A stretch of DNA of 64,000 nt from Sulfurovum sp. TSL6 (GCF_019972115.1 NZ_BPFJ01000002.1:682001-746000); one strand, 5' to 3'; positions 1-9,351 are shown, counted from the stretch's first letter. Made by a program: numbers and translations. Notes: a model not told the origin generated them from the letters alone.

Positions 1-2
1 CG

Positions 3-806
3 GATGAGATCAGTGATACATTGCAAAAGAATGAGAATGAAGCACAACATGTACAAAAAATGCAACGTCATTACCTGGAGCTTTATCAGTTACCTTTGGG
101 ATTGGCTCTTTTATTGTTCTTTATGGTACATACACGTGCTGTCAAATACTTGCTCATCCTCTTTACATTTTTAGGGGTACAGGCAGAAGCTTCCATGCTT
201 GACAACTACCATCTGAACCTTGCCTACAAAAGTTACAAAGCCTCTGATCTGAATGAGACAAAAAAACAGATCCAGCAGATAAAGGTCCGTTCTTTGCAAA
301 GCCAAATGGTACTGGCAAATACGTACTACAAACAGCGTGCCTTTAAAAAAGCGATCCAAACCTACAAATCTATACGATCTACTTCTCCAAAGATCAAACA
401 GCAACTCTATTACAATATTGCCAATGCCTATGCCATGCTTGAATCGTATGATAAAGCCAAAATTTACTATACTAAAGCCTTACAATTAGGTGAAGATCCG
501 GATGCTAAACATAATCTACATCTGATTGCCCTCCTGAGTGACCAAAAGAGTGCAGATCTTGGTATCGCACACCCAAAATCACAAGACTCTTCTTCAAGTA
601 AAAGTGAATCACAAGAAGAGACCAAAGAGTCAAAAAGTGAAGATGAACCCAGCTCGGGAAGTGGTGGAGGCGGCGAAAGCCAAACACAAAAAGAACAGGA
701 AAAAAGTAAACTCTTAGATGCAGGAAACCAAGAGCAGCACCCTCTAGGTTCTAAAGTCTATGAACTTATCAATAAAGGATATATACGTGAAAAACAACCT
801 TGGTAA
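3..806 (+). CDS. BatB/BatC-like membrane VWA-TPR protein, C-terminal part (cut by window edge)
   Basis: The reading frame is open to the left edge, so only about the last 267 residues are visible. They comprise a short helical stretch, two hydrophobic segments close together (visible residues about 30-62, separated by MVHTRAVK), about 110 residues of TPR-like helices with the NIANAYAMLESYDKAK pattern, and a Ser/Glu/Lys/Gly-rich tail. In Bat (aerotolerance) operons BatB is a membrane VWA protein and BatC a periplasmic TPR protein. Here the two look fused, and the second hydrophobic segment ends in a signal-peptidase-like VQA-EA. The batD, moxR and DUF58 genes follow directly, which supports the assignment. 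A separate BatC start at base 123 is possible but has no ribosome binding site. The VWA domain lies outside the window, so the fusion is inferred. Confidence 0.75.
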   Translation, partial: DEISDTLQKNENEAQHVQKMQRHYLELYQLPLGLALLLFFMVHTRAVKYLLILFTFLGVQAEASMLDNYHLNLAYKSYKASDLNETKKQIQQIKVRSLQSQMVLANTYYKQRAFKKAIQTYKSIRSTSPKIKQQLYYNIANAYAMLESYDKAKIYYTKALQLGEDPDAKHNLHLIALLSDQKSADLGIAHPKSQDSSSSKSESQEETKESKSEDEPSSGSGGGGESQTQKEQEKSKLLDAGNQEQHPLGSKVYELINKGYIREKQPW

Positions 807-1932
807 AAGATCTTTACATCTGTTCTTTTTTCTTCTAAGTTTTCTTACACTGCAGGCAGAAGATTTTACCTATACGTTTAAGGTGGATAAACCAACGCCT
901 TATGTCAAAGAACCCATTCTACTTACCCTTGACCTCAACCAAACCAATCATGATATCGTTCTGCTCTTTAACTTTAACATTCATCAAAGTGAAGATTATA
1001 CTTTTCAAAGACTTGATATCCAGAAAACCGAGAACTATCATGATGCCAAAATTCATTATGTCTACCTCATCTACCCTTTAAGGTCTGGAGATATTAACAT
1101 TACCTTCGATCTCATTAAAAAAGTAACGACGGATGAGAGTCTGGCGTATAGTTTCTCCGGGGACAGAGACAATGTAAAGAAATTGGTTACTACGGATACA
1201 CAGATCAATCTCCCTCCTTTGCAACTCCGGGTCAAGCCACTCCCTGAGGGAACCGTCCTTGTAGGAGACTTTGCGTTAACCTATGACATTAAAAAGCATC
1301 AAGCCAATGCCTATGAACCCTTGCCTTTCCAAGTAAGCATCAAAGGAAAGGGTTACCCTCCTCTCGTAGAGACATTACTTCCAAAAGAGGGTAACTTTAC
1401 GCGTTTTACAGAAAAGCCTATTGTCAACTCTGTAGCAACCAGAGGAGGAACACAAAACACGGTGACCTACCCCATGGCACTTTCACATAGTCAAAGCTTT
1501 ACACTCTCACCTATCGTGCTCAAAGCCTTTGACCCTAAAACAGCTAAAAGTTACACACTTGAGATCCCTTCACAGCATTTTGACATTGAGAAAGTGGATA
1601 CCCAACGTTTGGTTGACACGGTAGATGCACCCGATACTGTAAAGGAAGACTGGTCCTGGCTAAATACACTTTTGGGTTACGTTATAGCATTTTTTGCTGG
1701 GTATATCACCGCCCTTAGTTGGAAATGGAGTAAGAAAAAGCGCCAGAAAGAAGACCATCCTTTGATCCAAAAGATACGAGACTGTAAAGATGAAAAAGCG
1801 TTACTTCAAGTACTTATCGCAGCAGACCATACTGGTTTTACCTCTAGTATAGAGAAACTCGAAGCTTCTTTATACGGAAATGGTAAAATTAATTTGAACA
1901 AAGTAAAACAAGAGGCAGAAGAAAACATATGA
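787..1932 (+). CDS. batD: BatD-family protein (Bat aerotolerance operon)
   Basis: This is a 381-residue exported membrane protein. It has a signal peptide (a hydrophobic run ending LQA-ED), a long beta-rich periplasmic part, one transmembrane segment near residues 290-312, and a basic cytoplasmic tail. This matches the BatD (oxygen tolerance) family layout. I chose the GTG at 787 because AAAGGA at 774-779 sits 7 nt before it and it gives a clean signal peptide. An ATG at 760 in the same frame has no such site. The gene overlaps the preceding gene by 20 nt and moxR by 4 nt, so translation is probably coupled. The biochemical role of BatD is not established; the Bat complex is linked to envelope and oxidative stress in other bacteria. 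Confidence 0.8.
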   Translation: MKNNLGKRSLHLFFFLLSFLTLQAEDFTYTFKVDKPTPYVKEPILLTLDLNQTNHDIVLLFNFNIHQSEDYTFQRLDIQKTENYHDAKIHYVYLIYPLRSGDINITFDLIKKVTTDESLAYSFSGDRDNVKKLVTTDTQINLPPLQLRVKPLPEGTVLVGDFALTYDIKKHQANAYEPLPFQVSIKGKGYPPLVETLLPKEGNFTRFTEKPIVNSVATRGGTQNTVTYPMALSHSQSFTLSPIVLKAFDPKTAKSYTLEIPSQHFDIEKVDTQRLVDTVDAPDTVKEDWSWLNTLLGYVIAFFAGYITALSWKWSKKKRQKEDHPLIQKIRDCKDEKALLQVLIAADHTGFTSSIEKLEASLYGNGKINLNKVKQEAEENI

Positions 1933-2876
1933 ATGAACAGATAAACATACTTAAAAAAGAAATAAGCAAAGCCGTTATAGGACAGGAAGCTATGGTCGAA
2001 GGCTTACTCATAGGACTACTTTGTGATGGCCATATCCTTGTAGAGGGTGTGCCTGGGCTTGCAAAGACTACCACCATCAATGCGCTGTCACGTGCCTTGG
2101 GATTAGATTCCAAACGTATACAGTTCACGCCTGACCTTTTACCCTCAGACATTATCGGTGCACAGATCTATAATCCGAAAAACCATAGCTTTAGTATCAA
2201 AAAAGGGCCACTTTTTACACACCTACTCTTAGCGGACGAGATCAACCGTGCCCCTGCCAAAGTACAGTCTGCACTGCTTGAAGTGATGCAGGAGAGACAG
2301 GTCACCATTGCTGAAGAGACCTTTAAACTTGAACGCCCGTTTCTGGTCATGGCAACACAGAACCCCATAGAACAAGAAGGGGTCTACGCACTCCCTGAAG
2401 CGCAGTTGGACCGGTTTATGATGAAGATCGTAGTACAACACAACAGTGAAGCCCAAGAGCTGGAGATCATGCGAAAAGCAGCAAGTAAAAGTTTTGGTGA
2501 AGTACAAACCGTACTGAGTATAGAAGATCTGTTCACCCTTCAGGAGGAGATAGGGAAGATCCACATCGATGAAGAAATGGAACGCTATATGGTACAGATC
2601 ATCACTGCAACAAGAGACCCTCTCAAATTTGACTTAGAGGAGATCGCTGAAAACATTATGTTCGGAGCAAGCCCAAGAGCCTCTATAGACCTATACAAAG
2701 CAGCCAAAGCAAAAGCCTTTTTACGTGGTAATGATTTTGTAAGTCCTGCAGACATTGGATATGTGATCCACAACGTACTCCGTCACCGTATCGTGCTTTC
2801 CTATGAGGCCAGAGCCAAAGGTATACATACAGATGAGATCATCTCTGCTATCATTGAGACTTTACCGATACCCTGA
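1929..2876 (+). CDS. moxR: MoxR-family AAA+ ATPase
   Basis: This is a 315-residue cytoplasmic ATPase of the MoxR group, thought to act as a chaperone that loads or activates VWA-domain partners. The Walker A motif GVPGLAKTT lies near residues 40-48 and the Walker B stretch LLLADEINRA near 99-108. A sensor region with ATQNPIEQEGVYALPEAQLD follows and is very typical of the family. Length is normal. It overlaps batD by 4 nt and the DUF58 gene by 1 nt (TGATG), so the four genes form one operon. The likely clients are the VWA-type proteins encoded on either side. Confidence 0.93.
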   Translation: MNEQINILKKEISKAVIGQEAMVEGLLIGLLCDGHILVEGVPGLAKTTTINALSRALGLDSKRIQFTPDLLPSDIIGAQIYNPKNHSFSIKKGPLFTHLLLADEINRAPAKVQSALLEVMQERQVTIAEETFKLERPFLVMATQNPIEQEGVYALPEAQLDRFMMKIVVQHNSEAQELEIMRKAASKSFGEVQTVLSIEDLFTLQEEIGKIHIDEEMERYMVQIITATRDPLKFDLEEIAENIMFGASPRASIDLYKAAKAKAFLRGNDFVSPADIGYVIHNVLRHRIVLSYEARAKGIHTDEIISAIIETLPIP

Positions 2877-3703
2877 TGAATACAGCCCTTAAAGCACTAC
2901 AACTCAAAGCCAGACACCAAGTATACACGTTGCTTAGTGGACATAATCTCTCCAAGCTTCATGGAGAGGGATATGATTTCTCAGAGTTGAGAGAATACCA
3001 GCCGGGTGATGACATCCGCAAGATCAACTGGACCATCTCAGCAAAGTTGGGTCTTCCTTATATCAAAGAGTTGCATGCAAATCGTGAACTCTCCGTCGTA
3101 GTAGCTGCCTTCATGGATGCCAGCCTCTATTTTGGCTCAGGAAATGCCAAACAGAAGAAGCTTACAGAAGTAGCCACCATCTTAGGCTATGCCGCACAGC
3201 AAAACAATGATCTCTTTACAGGGATACACTATACGCAAGAGCAAACTTATTCGACCCCACCCACCAAGCAACTCTATGATATAGAACAATTCTCGCAAAC
3301 ACTCTATCATGCATCTCTGCTCAATACTGCACTGAACCACAGTGCCGCTGTTCAAGACCTTTTCAAAAGGCTTCATAAACCTTCACTTCTCTTTATTCTG
3401 AGTGACTTTTTAGAAGAGATGGATCTCTCTTTGCTCTCTCAAAAACACGAAGTCATCGCGGTAATACTCCGAGACAGAGAAGAAGAAGTGCCTAAAAAAC
3501 TTGGAGAAGTCACACTCTCTCATCCACAGGACAACAAGAAAATGGATACCTATTTTGGCCAAAGAAGTATAGAGCGGTATCTTGCGAAACTCGAAGAGAA
3601 TGATGCAAAACTCTCTGAGCATTTTGCCCGCTATGACATTCGCTCTGTCAAGATATTCACAGATGACGAAGTCGTAAGCAAATTGGTGGGACTTTTTGTA
3701 TAG
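2876..3703 (+). CDS. DUF58 domain protein (VWA-like, MoxR partner)
   Basis: This 275-residue soluble protein carries the DUF58 signature GxGYDFSELREYQPGDDIRKINW near residues 30-55, followed by a VWA-like Rossmann domain. DUF58 proteins are nearly always encoded directly after moxR, as here, and are presumed MoxR partners. The start codon overlaps the moxR stop (TGATG). It is the last gene of the operon, and the convergent chaA gene ends only 18 nt away. No transmembrane segment is evident, unlike some longer DUF58 proteins. The molecular activity is unknown. Confidence 0.88.
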   Translation: MNTALKALQLKARHQVYTLLSGHNLSKLHGEGYDFSELREYQPGDDIRKINWTISAKLGLPYIKELHANRELSVVVAAFMDASLYFGSGNAKQKKLTEVATILGYAAQQNNDLFTGIHYTQEQTYSTPPTKQLYDIEQFSQTLYHASLLNTALNHSAAVQDLFKRLHKPSLLFILSDFLEEMDLSLLSQKHEVIAVILRDREEEVPKKLGEVTLSHPQDNKKMDTYFGQRSIERYLAKLEENDAKLSEHFARYDIRSVKIFTDDEVVSKLVGLFV

Positions 3704-3721
3704 TGTCTATATCGTTTAGCT

Positions 3722-4816
3722 TCAGACAAACAATAAGTAAACAAACACCACAAATAAAATGACATGCAGGAAACCTTCAAGCATGTTGGTTTCACCGTCA
3801 TTGAAGTTAACGATACTGACAAGCAGGGTTAACCCTAACATCACTCCTTGTACCGGTGTGATAGCAAGGTTCAGATCCATACCCATATAACGTGTCACAA
3901 TGATCACAGCGGGTACTGTTAACAGTATGGTTGCCAGAGAAGCCCCCAACGCAATATTGACAACGGTCTGCATACGATTATCCAACGCCGCACGTACTGC
4001 AGTAATCAGTTCTGGTGCAGCTGAGATAATGGCTACGCCTACCGCAGCTATAGAGAGAGGCAGCCCGAACGTTTTCATTGTATTGCCCATAAATATGGCC
4101 AAAATTTCAGAAAGCACCCCGATCATGATGATGGCCACAACCAAATTCACACTGTGGTACCATCCGTTGATCTTATGCGGATTAGGGGTACAGTGTCCCT
4201 CTTCGTCACATACTTCGTCTTCTTCATGTTCATACTCAAAAAAGTATCTGTGTGACGCTACCTGTATGCGTGTAAAGGTAATATAGAGCAAGATGAACAT
4301 CGCCACATTAAACATCATAAAATTATCGATATGGGCGGCATCCATGAAGTGCGGTACCACCATCGCGATACCTATAGCCACGAGCAGCATCGAGAGATAA
4401 GAGTTTGAGGAGTCTATATTGTAGGGCTGTTCACCATACTTGATCCCCCCTATGATCGCTGCCAATCCCAGCAAGGCATTGATATCAAGCATAATAGCTG
4501 CATAGATGGTATCACGTGCCAGTACAGGATTATGCTCATGTATCATCATAATAGCGATGATGACGATCTCCACGACGACTGCAGAGATAGTCAATATCAG
4601 TGTCCCATAAGGCTCCCCAAATTTTTCTGCCAACATCTCTGCATGGTGCGCTACAGACATCGCTGCATAGATAATGACTACGAACAACACAGAAAAGCCT
4701 ATAAAGTTCCCTAGCGTTGACTCTACCAGCGTATGTTCAAAATGACTGATGACAAAATAGGCGATGATCGCTGCAAAGAGACTATACTCTTTTGAAAATT
4801 CTTTAAGTAATCGCAT
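3722..4816 (-). CDS. chaA: ChaA-type cation (Ca2+/Na+):proton antiporter
   Basis: This is a 364-residue inner-membrane protein with about eleven hydrophobic segments and the two inverted CaCA-family alpha repeats. The first repeat includes GTLILTISAVVVEIVII and the second AAPELITAVRAALDNRMQ. An acidic hydrophilic loop rich in Glu, Asp and His (HEEDEVCDEEGHC, around residues 205-217) separates the halves and is the usual place for cation sensing. The family exchanges Ca2+, Na+ or K+ for protons; which ion is used here cannot be read from sequence. The start codon overlaps the stop of the upstream HTH gene by one base (TAATG), so the two are co-translated. Confidence 0.85.
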   Translation of the reverse strand: MRLLKEFSKEYSLFAAIIAYFVISHFEHTLVESTLGNFIGFSVLFVVIIYAAMSVAHHAEMLAEKFGEPYGTLILTISAVVVEIVIIAIMMIHEHNPVLARDTIYAAIMLDINALLGLAAIIGGIKYGEQPYNIDSSNSYLSMLLVAIGIAMVVPHFMDAAHIDNFMMFNVAMFILLYITFTRIQVASHRYFFEYEHEEDEVCDEEGHCTPNPHKINGWYHSVNLVVAIIMIGVLSEILAIFMGNTMKTFGLPLSIAAVGVAIISAAPELITAVRAALDNRMQTVVNIALGASLATILLTVPAVIIVTRYMGMDLNLAITPVQGVMLGLTLLVSIVNFNDGETNMLEGFLHVILFVVFVYLLFV

Positions 4817-5469
4817 TATTTCAAGATATCCTTATAGCTTTTGTTGGCATTGAACTTGAGTTTATCTTCCACTCTCATGATGCGTTCATCCCCTGATCTA
4901 TAGGCTTTTTTCAAACGTTTTGTGATCTTCGCCTGTTCTTTTTCTTTCGTGATCTTGTGTTGTTTCAAGAATTTTTTAAGTCCTACCCAACGATCTTCTT
5001 CAACATCTACACTCTCTTCATCAGAGATAATTTCTATCGCCTCTTGTGATTTTTTTTGCTCTAACTGATGTGCATACAGTGTACGCATTTCATAAAATGC
5101 CTCTTTGAGCAAGTCAATTTCCCCTTTGAGGGTTGTTGAAATTTGCTTATTGGACTTTTTGAGGTCCTTGACGGTACCTTTGAGGACCGAGATCGTTTCC
5201 TCTTTGGCTTGAAGCAATGCTTTATAGTCTTTAACCTCTGCAGGAGGTACAGAAGTGCTGGTTTGCGTGGGAATAGGCTTCTTTGTTATGACAGTAGTAT
5301 CTTTTTCAGTAGAGGATGTTTCTTCTGCACTGTCACTGTCAACTACAATGTAAAGTTTACCCTCTACATTTTTCGCTGTCAATATTCCCCGTTTAATCTT
5401 GGCATAGACTGCTTGTCTTGAGATGCCCAGTTCCTGTGCATACTCAGCAGGTTTCATCAACTTTTCCAT
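4816..5469 (-). CDS. HTH-domain protein with coiled coil
   Basis: This 217-residue protein has an N-terminal helix-turn-helix of the excisionase/MerR-like kind (EYAQELGISRQAVYAKIKRG, residues about 10-29) followed by a short beta wing. A Ser/Thr/Glu-rich linker (about 48-75) leads into a long coiled coil (about 80-125) and a Lys/Glu-rich C-terminus. It resembles HTH proteins that are common and uncharacterised in Campylobacterota (possibly DUF3972); I am not certain of the family. It is co-translated with chaA through a TAATG overlap, so it may regulate ion transport, but a structural DNA-binding role is equally possible. The 230-nt region upstream is shared with the divergent GerW-like gene. 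Confidence 0.6.
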   Translation of the reverse strand: MEKLMKPAEYAQELGISRQAVYAKIKRGILTAKNVEGKLYIVVDSDSAEETSSTEKDTTVITKKPIPTQTSTSVPPAEVKDYKALLQAKEETISVLKGTVKDLKKSNKQISTTLKGEIDLLKEAFYEMRTLYAHQLEQKKSQEAIEIISDEESVDVEEDRWVGLKKFLKQHKITKEKEQAKITKRLKKAYRSGDERIMRVEDKLKFNANKSYKDILK

Positions 5470-5701
5470 ATTCTCCCCTGTTTACAATTTTGTAAATGAT
5501 AGCATAAGTTTTATGAAAGGCTTACGGAGAGAAAAAAAGATATCAGGTAGCAAACTTCTTCCGGGAAGTAACTATTTAAGTTATTGTTTGTTTATTATTT
5601 GTTAAGCGATGTTCACTATACTTTATAAAGGTCCATGAAACAACAAAGGAGTCTGGAATCATATCAGACAACGTACGTGATACAACACAAAGGATACCAT
5701 G

Positions 5702-6052
5702 ATGGAACATGTGAAAGATGTATTAAAAACCTCGTTGGAGGAATTGGAAAGAGTACTGGATACTAAAACAGTTGTAGGGGAGCCGATCGTCATAGAAGGC
5801 AATACACTGATTCCACTGATCAGTATCGGATTTGGCTTTGGTGCCGGAGGTGGTACCGGAAAGTGCAAAAAAAGTGATGATGAGGGAATTGGCGCCGGTA
5901 CCGGTGGTGGTGGTGGCATTAAGCCGGTTGCCCTTGTAATCATCAACAAAGACGGTGACGTAAGGGTTGAGTCTATCAAAAGTGGTATGGCTTCAGCGTT
6001 CGAACATATAGGCGAAACTATCGGTAAATCGTTACAGGAGAAAGATAAATAA
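5702..6052 (+). CDS. GerW/YtfJ-family protein
   Basis: This small protein (116 residues from this start) has the GerW (YtfJ) pattern: an N-terminal amphipathic part, then a conserved core beginning VVGEPIVIEG and leading into a very glycine-rich stretch (FGFGAGGG, then GAGTGGGGG), and a C-terminal VNIDG-like segment (VIINKDGDVRV). GerW was named for a Bacillus spore protein, but the family is wide in non-spore-formers and its function is unknown. AAAGGA at 5689-5694 lies 7 nt before this ATG and 4 nt before the alternative ATG at 5699, so the second ATG is slightly favoured. A DUF2953 gene follows 26 nt later, the same pairing seen in Firmicutes. Confidence 0.75.
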   Translation: MEHVKDVLKTSLEELERVLDTKTVVGEPIVIEGNTLIPLISIGFGFGAGGGTGKCKKSDDEGIGAGTGGGGGIKPVALVIINKDGDVRVESIKSGMASAFEHIGETIGKSLQEKDK

Positions 6053-6078
6053 CATAAAAATCATGGATCGGAAACACT

Positions 6079-6636
6079 ATGGAAATTATAGCCATTTTTA
6101 TTGGATTCCTACTCTTTTGCCTGGTTGTACTTACTATTCCCGTTGATCTGAGTTTCTATCTAGAAAAAGACGAAGCATTGGATTATCAGGCAAAGCTTTG
6201 CTTACTGTTCGGTTTTATCACTATAGATATGAACAGTAAGGATAGGAAAGTAGAAAAAAGAGTTTTACCAAAGAAGAAAAAAAGCGGGAAAGAACATCTT
6301 ATGTCAATGTTCAGAAACAAAGAGTTTATCAAACGGCTCATCCGCTTGGTTTTGGATCTTTTGTACAGTTGTCGGATAAAAGAGTTAAACTTACATTGTC
6401 GCATCGGACTGGGTGACCCTGCAGAGACAGGAATACTTGTAGGTATATTGTCGCCACTTCTACTAGCTTGGGAAAATACCATACTCAAAACAGATTTCCA
6501 AGAAGCAGTCTTTGAAGGTTATTGCAAAGCGAAGATCCGTATTTTTCCGATCCAAATCATCGGTTATCTTCTCGCCTTTATATTTTCTCCAATAACAGTG
6601 CGGGCTATGAAAATCTCTCTATTTAAACAACGATAA
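6079..6636 (+). CDS. DUF2953 membrane-associated protein
   Basis: This 185-residue protein begins with a hydrophobic anchor (residues 1-22) and a beta-strand-rich stretch (VDLSFYLEKDEALDYQAKLCLLFGF), followed by a Lys-rich segment. An amphipathic region with GLGDPAETGILVGILSPLL follows, and the protein ends with another hydrophobic part. The GDPAxTG motif is the hallmark of DUF2953. In Bacillus relatives this family sits next to ytfJ/gerW, and here it follows the GerW-like gene by 26 nt, so the two probably act together at the membrane. Function is unknown. The gene ends 2 nt before the end of the convergent pcm gene. Confidence 0.75.
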   Translation: MEIIAIFIGFLLFCLVVLTIPVDLSFYLEKDEALDYQAKLCLLFGFITIDMNSKDRKVEKRVLPKKKKSGKEHLMSMFRNKEFIKRLIRLVLDLLYSCRIKELNLHCRIGLGDPAETGILVGILSPLLLAWENTILKTDFQEAVFEGYCKAKIRIFPIQIIGYLLAFIFSPITVRAMKISLFKQR

Positions 6637-6638
6637 AT

Positions 6639-7277
6639 TTATTTTTGCGTACCGTCGAGTACGGGGACAAAGAGACATTGTTCTATCGTTTCAGATGTAA
6701 TACGGCCGTTTTTCTTATAGTAGCGCGTGATGATATGATAATTTTCTGCCTCTTCCACCGGAGCCACCAATATACCGCCTTCAGCCAATTGTTCAAAAAG
6801 TACCTCAGGTATCTCTTTGGCCGTTGCAGAGAAGAGTATACGTTCAAATGGAGCATACTGCTTCCATCCTCTCTGCCCATCATCAAAGCGTGTAATAATA
6901 TTGTGCATTTCAAGGGAAGAAAAACGGCTTTTTGCCTCCTTGAGAAGCTCATCGATACGCTCTATGGTGAAGACACGGCGACAGATCTTGCTGAGTATCG
7001 CTGCTTGATAACCGCTTCCACAGCCGACTTCAAGAACAGAGTCAACCCCTTCAAGTTCTAAATGCTGTGTCATTTTAGCGACCGTTAGAGGAGAGGATAT
7101 CCACTGACTTGCAGCCAAAGGGAGAGCTTCGAGCTGGTAAGCAAGATGTTTAAACTGAGAAGGGACAAAAGTCTCTCTGTCAACAGCCAAAAATGCCTCT
7201 CTGACATGCTCATCCAATGCAAAGTGTTTCTCGATCTCTACAACAAGATTTTGTCGCTGTCTCTCTTTTATCATCAA
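6639..7277 (-). CDS. pcm: Protein-L-isoaspartate O-methyltransferase
   Basis: This 212-residue SAM-dependent methyltransferase repairs isoaspartyl residues in aged proteins. The SAM-binding motif VLEVGCGSGYQAA lies near residues 80-92. The family-typical N-terminal region containing REAFLAVDRETFVP and the ISSPLTVAKMT stretch that contacts the substrate are both present. Length matches the family (205-220). Two adjacent ATG codons (7277 and 7274) are possible starts. It is convergent with the DUF2953 gene. Nothing unusual is visible. Confidence 0.92.
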   Translation of the reverse strand: MMIKERQRQNLVVEIEKHFALDEHVREAFLAVDRETFVPSQFKHLAYQLEALPLAASQWISSPLTVAKMTQHLELEGVDSVLEVGCGSGYQAAILSKICRRVFTIERIDELLKEAKSRFSSLEMHNIITRFDDGQRGWKQYAPFERILFSATAKEIPEVLFEQLAEGGILVAPVEEAENYHIITRYYKKNGRITSETIEQCLFVPVLDGTQK

Positions 7278-7364
7278 TTAAATTCCCTCATCCCAAATAA
7301 TGCAGAAATTCTATCTAAAATCTCGTTAAAAAGGCTTTTGTGCTTATCTTAGATGCCAGATTTT

Positions 7365-8096
7365 CTAGTTCATCACTATATAGCGACGCATTTTTTTGAT
7401 CTCTCTGAAGTCGATGCTTCCCTCTACCGCTTCTAACGCATCATTCATCGTTACTTCACCCGTCGGTGAAATGATAGACGATGAACTTGCCATATCTTCA
7501 TCACTAGAGTTTGAAACGACAACATAACACTGATTCATCACTGCCAGTGCACGAGAGAGTACTTCCAGGTGTGTTTTACGCGGCTTTCCCCATCTTGAGG
7601 GGACAAACACTACATCTGCACCTTCTACCTGCTTCCATAACTCTTTAAACCGTAACTCAAAACAGATCAGTATGGCATACTTCACGCCTTCGATCTCAAA
7701 AGGTTTGATCTTCTTCTTTTTCCCTGCTAAAAAATAGAGGTCCTCATCCCCCAGTTTAAAGAGTTTTACCTTCTCTTGTCTATGCACGATCTTATGCTTA
7801 TGGATCACCACTGCCTGATTAATAAAATGTTCACCCTCTTCAAGAATAAGTGTGAATACTACTATCTGATCATTCACCTCTTTTTTAAGCGTTTTAAGTG
7901 CATTGGCAGAAAATTTTGCAGCCGTTGCCATATGCTCATAATCGTGTGCAGTCAAAAAGACTTCCGGTGCTACAACAATGTGTTTGTCTTGATGTTCTTT
8001 CAGATGGAAAAGCAGTGTATCCAGGTTTTCCTGATACCGTTTGTAAGAAGGAAGCTGTAAAGTGACAACTTCCATGGTTTTAGGCATGATTAACAT
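7365..8096 (-). CDS. Carbon-nitrogen hydrolase (nitrilase superfamily)
   Basis: This 243-residue cytoplasmic amidase-like enzyme has the Glu-Lys-Cys catalytic triad of the nitrilase superfamily: Glu in VVAPEVFLT (about residue 43), Lys in HRQEKVKLF (about 111) and Cys in AILICFELRF (about 145). The substrate cannot be inferred; omega-amidase and N-carbamoyl hydrolase types are possible. The start lies 8 nt downstream of the nrdB stop, so it is probably translated with nrdB. An alternative ATG at 8087 gives a slightly shorter protein; neither has a strong ribosome binding site. Its neighbour nrdB suggests only co-transcription, not shared function. Confidence 0.82.
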   Translation of the reverse strand: MLIMPKTMEVVTLQLPSYKRYQENLDTLLFHLKEHQDKHIVVAPEVFLTAHDYEHMATAAKFSANALKTLKKEVNDQIVVFTLILEEGEHFINQAVVIHKHKIVHRQEKVKLFKLGDEDLYFLAGKKKKIKPFEIEGVKYAILICFELRFKELWKQVEGADVVFVPSRWGKPRKTHLEVLSRALAVMNQCYVVVSNSSDEDMASSSSIISPTGEVTMNDALEAVEGSIDFREIKKMRRYIVMN

Positions 8097-8104
8097 ATGA
8101 GGGC

Positions 8105-9124
8105 CTAAAAGTCATCCAGGTCCAGACTTCCTTTGGAATAGTTCGTTACATTCCCTTCAAAGAAGTTTGTCTTTTGATCATTAAACTGTGAAAAGTTGTC
8201 TACCCATTTAATAGGATGTTCCACATTATAGATTTTCTCAAGTCCTACTGCATGTAATCTTTTGTCAGCAAGATATTGAATATACTGTGTGATGATGTCA
8301 TCTGTAAGTCCCAGTATTTGTCCTTGCGTAATATAGGCTCCCCATTCACACTCAAGTTTTACTGCGGATCTGAACATTTCATACACATCATCAATAAGCT
8401 CTTTTGTAAAAAGCTCCGGTCTCTCTTTTTTGGTAGAGTTGATCATGTTTTGGAACAAAAGAAGGTGTGTCACCTCATCTCTTTGAATAAAACGTATCAT
8501 CTGTGCTGTTCCAAGCATTTTATCTGAACGTGCCAATGTATAGAGGTAAGCAAAACCACTGTAAAAGTAGATACCTTCAAGAATTTGATTGGCGAACATC
8601 GCTTTTACGATATTTTCATCTGTTGGATTACTTGTAAGCTCGTCATAGACTTTGGCTATAGCATCATTTTTAGACTTGAGCATCATGTCCCTTCTCCAAA
8701 GCTCATAGATCTCATCAGAGTTTGTAGAGATGCTGTCTACCATTACCGCATAACTCTGAGAGTGTAGCGCCTCTTCAAAGGCCTGTCTTACCAAGATAAG
8801 ATTGACTTCGGGAGAAGTAATAAAAGGGTTCAAATTGTCAATGATGTTATTGGTCTGCAAAGAATCCATAAAGATGAGTTGTGCCAGTACTTTATCGTAT
8901 GCAGACTTTTCTGAATCAGTCAGGTTTTTATAGTCATTCACATCGCGGGTCATGTCCACTTCTTTAGGGAACCAAGTGTTATTTAACATCATTTCCCATA
9001 GGTTATAGGCCCACTGGTATTTGATGTCATTCAGTTCAAATATTCCGGTAGGATCTCCACCAAATATCTTACGTTCATTTGTTGTTTCTTTAGAGTCAGG
9101 GTTGTATATTTTTTTTCGTTCCAT
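8105..9124 (-). CDS. nrdB: Ribonucleoside-diphosphate reductase, beta subunit (class Ia)
   Basis: This is the 339-residue radical-generating subunit of aerobic ribonucleotide reductase. The di-iron and radical residues match E. coli numbering plus three: Asp87, Glu118 and His121 in EEALHSQSY, and the radical Tyr125. The presence of the tyrosine argues for a Y-radical class Ia/b enzyme rather than the tyrosine-less class Ic. AAGG lies 7 nt before the ATG, and a TATAAT -10 box sits at 9175-9180 on this strand. Its partner nrdA is not adjacent: an 85-codon gene and about 1.1 kb of mostly non-coding DNA lie between. Confidence 0.96.
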   Translation of the reverse strand: MERKKIYNPDSKETTNERKIFGGDPTGIFELNDIKYQWAYNLWEMMLNNTWFPKEVDMTRDVNDYKNLTDSEKSAYDKVLAQLIFMDSLQTNNIIDNLNPFITSPEVNLILVRQAFEEALHSQSYAVMVDSISTNSDEIYELWRRDMMLKSKNDAIAKVYDELTSNPTDENIVKAMFANQILEGIYFYSGFAYLYTLARSDKMLGTAQMIRFIQRDEVTHLLLFQNMINSTKKERPELFTKELIDDVYEMFRSAVKLECEWGAYITQGQILGLTDDIITQYIQYLADKRLHAVGLEKIYNVEHPIKWVDNFSQFNDQKTNFFEGNVTNYSKGSLDLDDF

Positions 9125-9174
9125 CTGTATACCTTGATAAATTTTTTAACGATTAATTTAAAACATTATACACA

Positions 9175-9180
9175 TTTTGG
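9175..9180 (-). promoter_or_regulatory. Probable nrdB -10 box
   Basis: TATAAT on the minus strand, about 50 nt upstream of the nrdB start. No clear -35 is visible, which is normal for this phylum. The rest of the 227-nt gap between nrdB and the next gene (9125-9351) holds nothing else I recognise. Confidence 0.5.
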
Positions 9181-9351
9181 CTGATTATTTAGTTAGAATA
9201 AGTCGATGAATGATTGATAAAAATACAAACTTAAATGACTGCCTGAGTCCGTGCCAGATAGACCTTCAAACTACATCGTCCACTTCAGTGAGGAGAGTTG
9301 CTAAAGATCTGCCATATACCCTAAGAAACATAAACATTTCCACAGGAGTGT

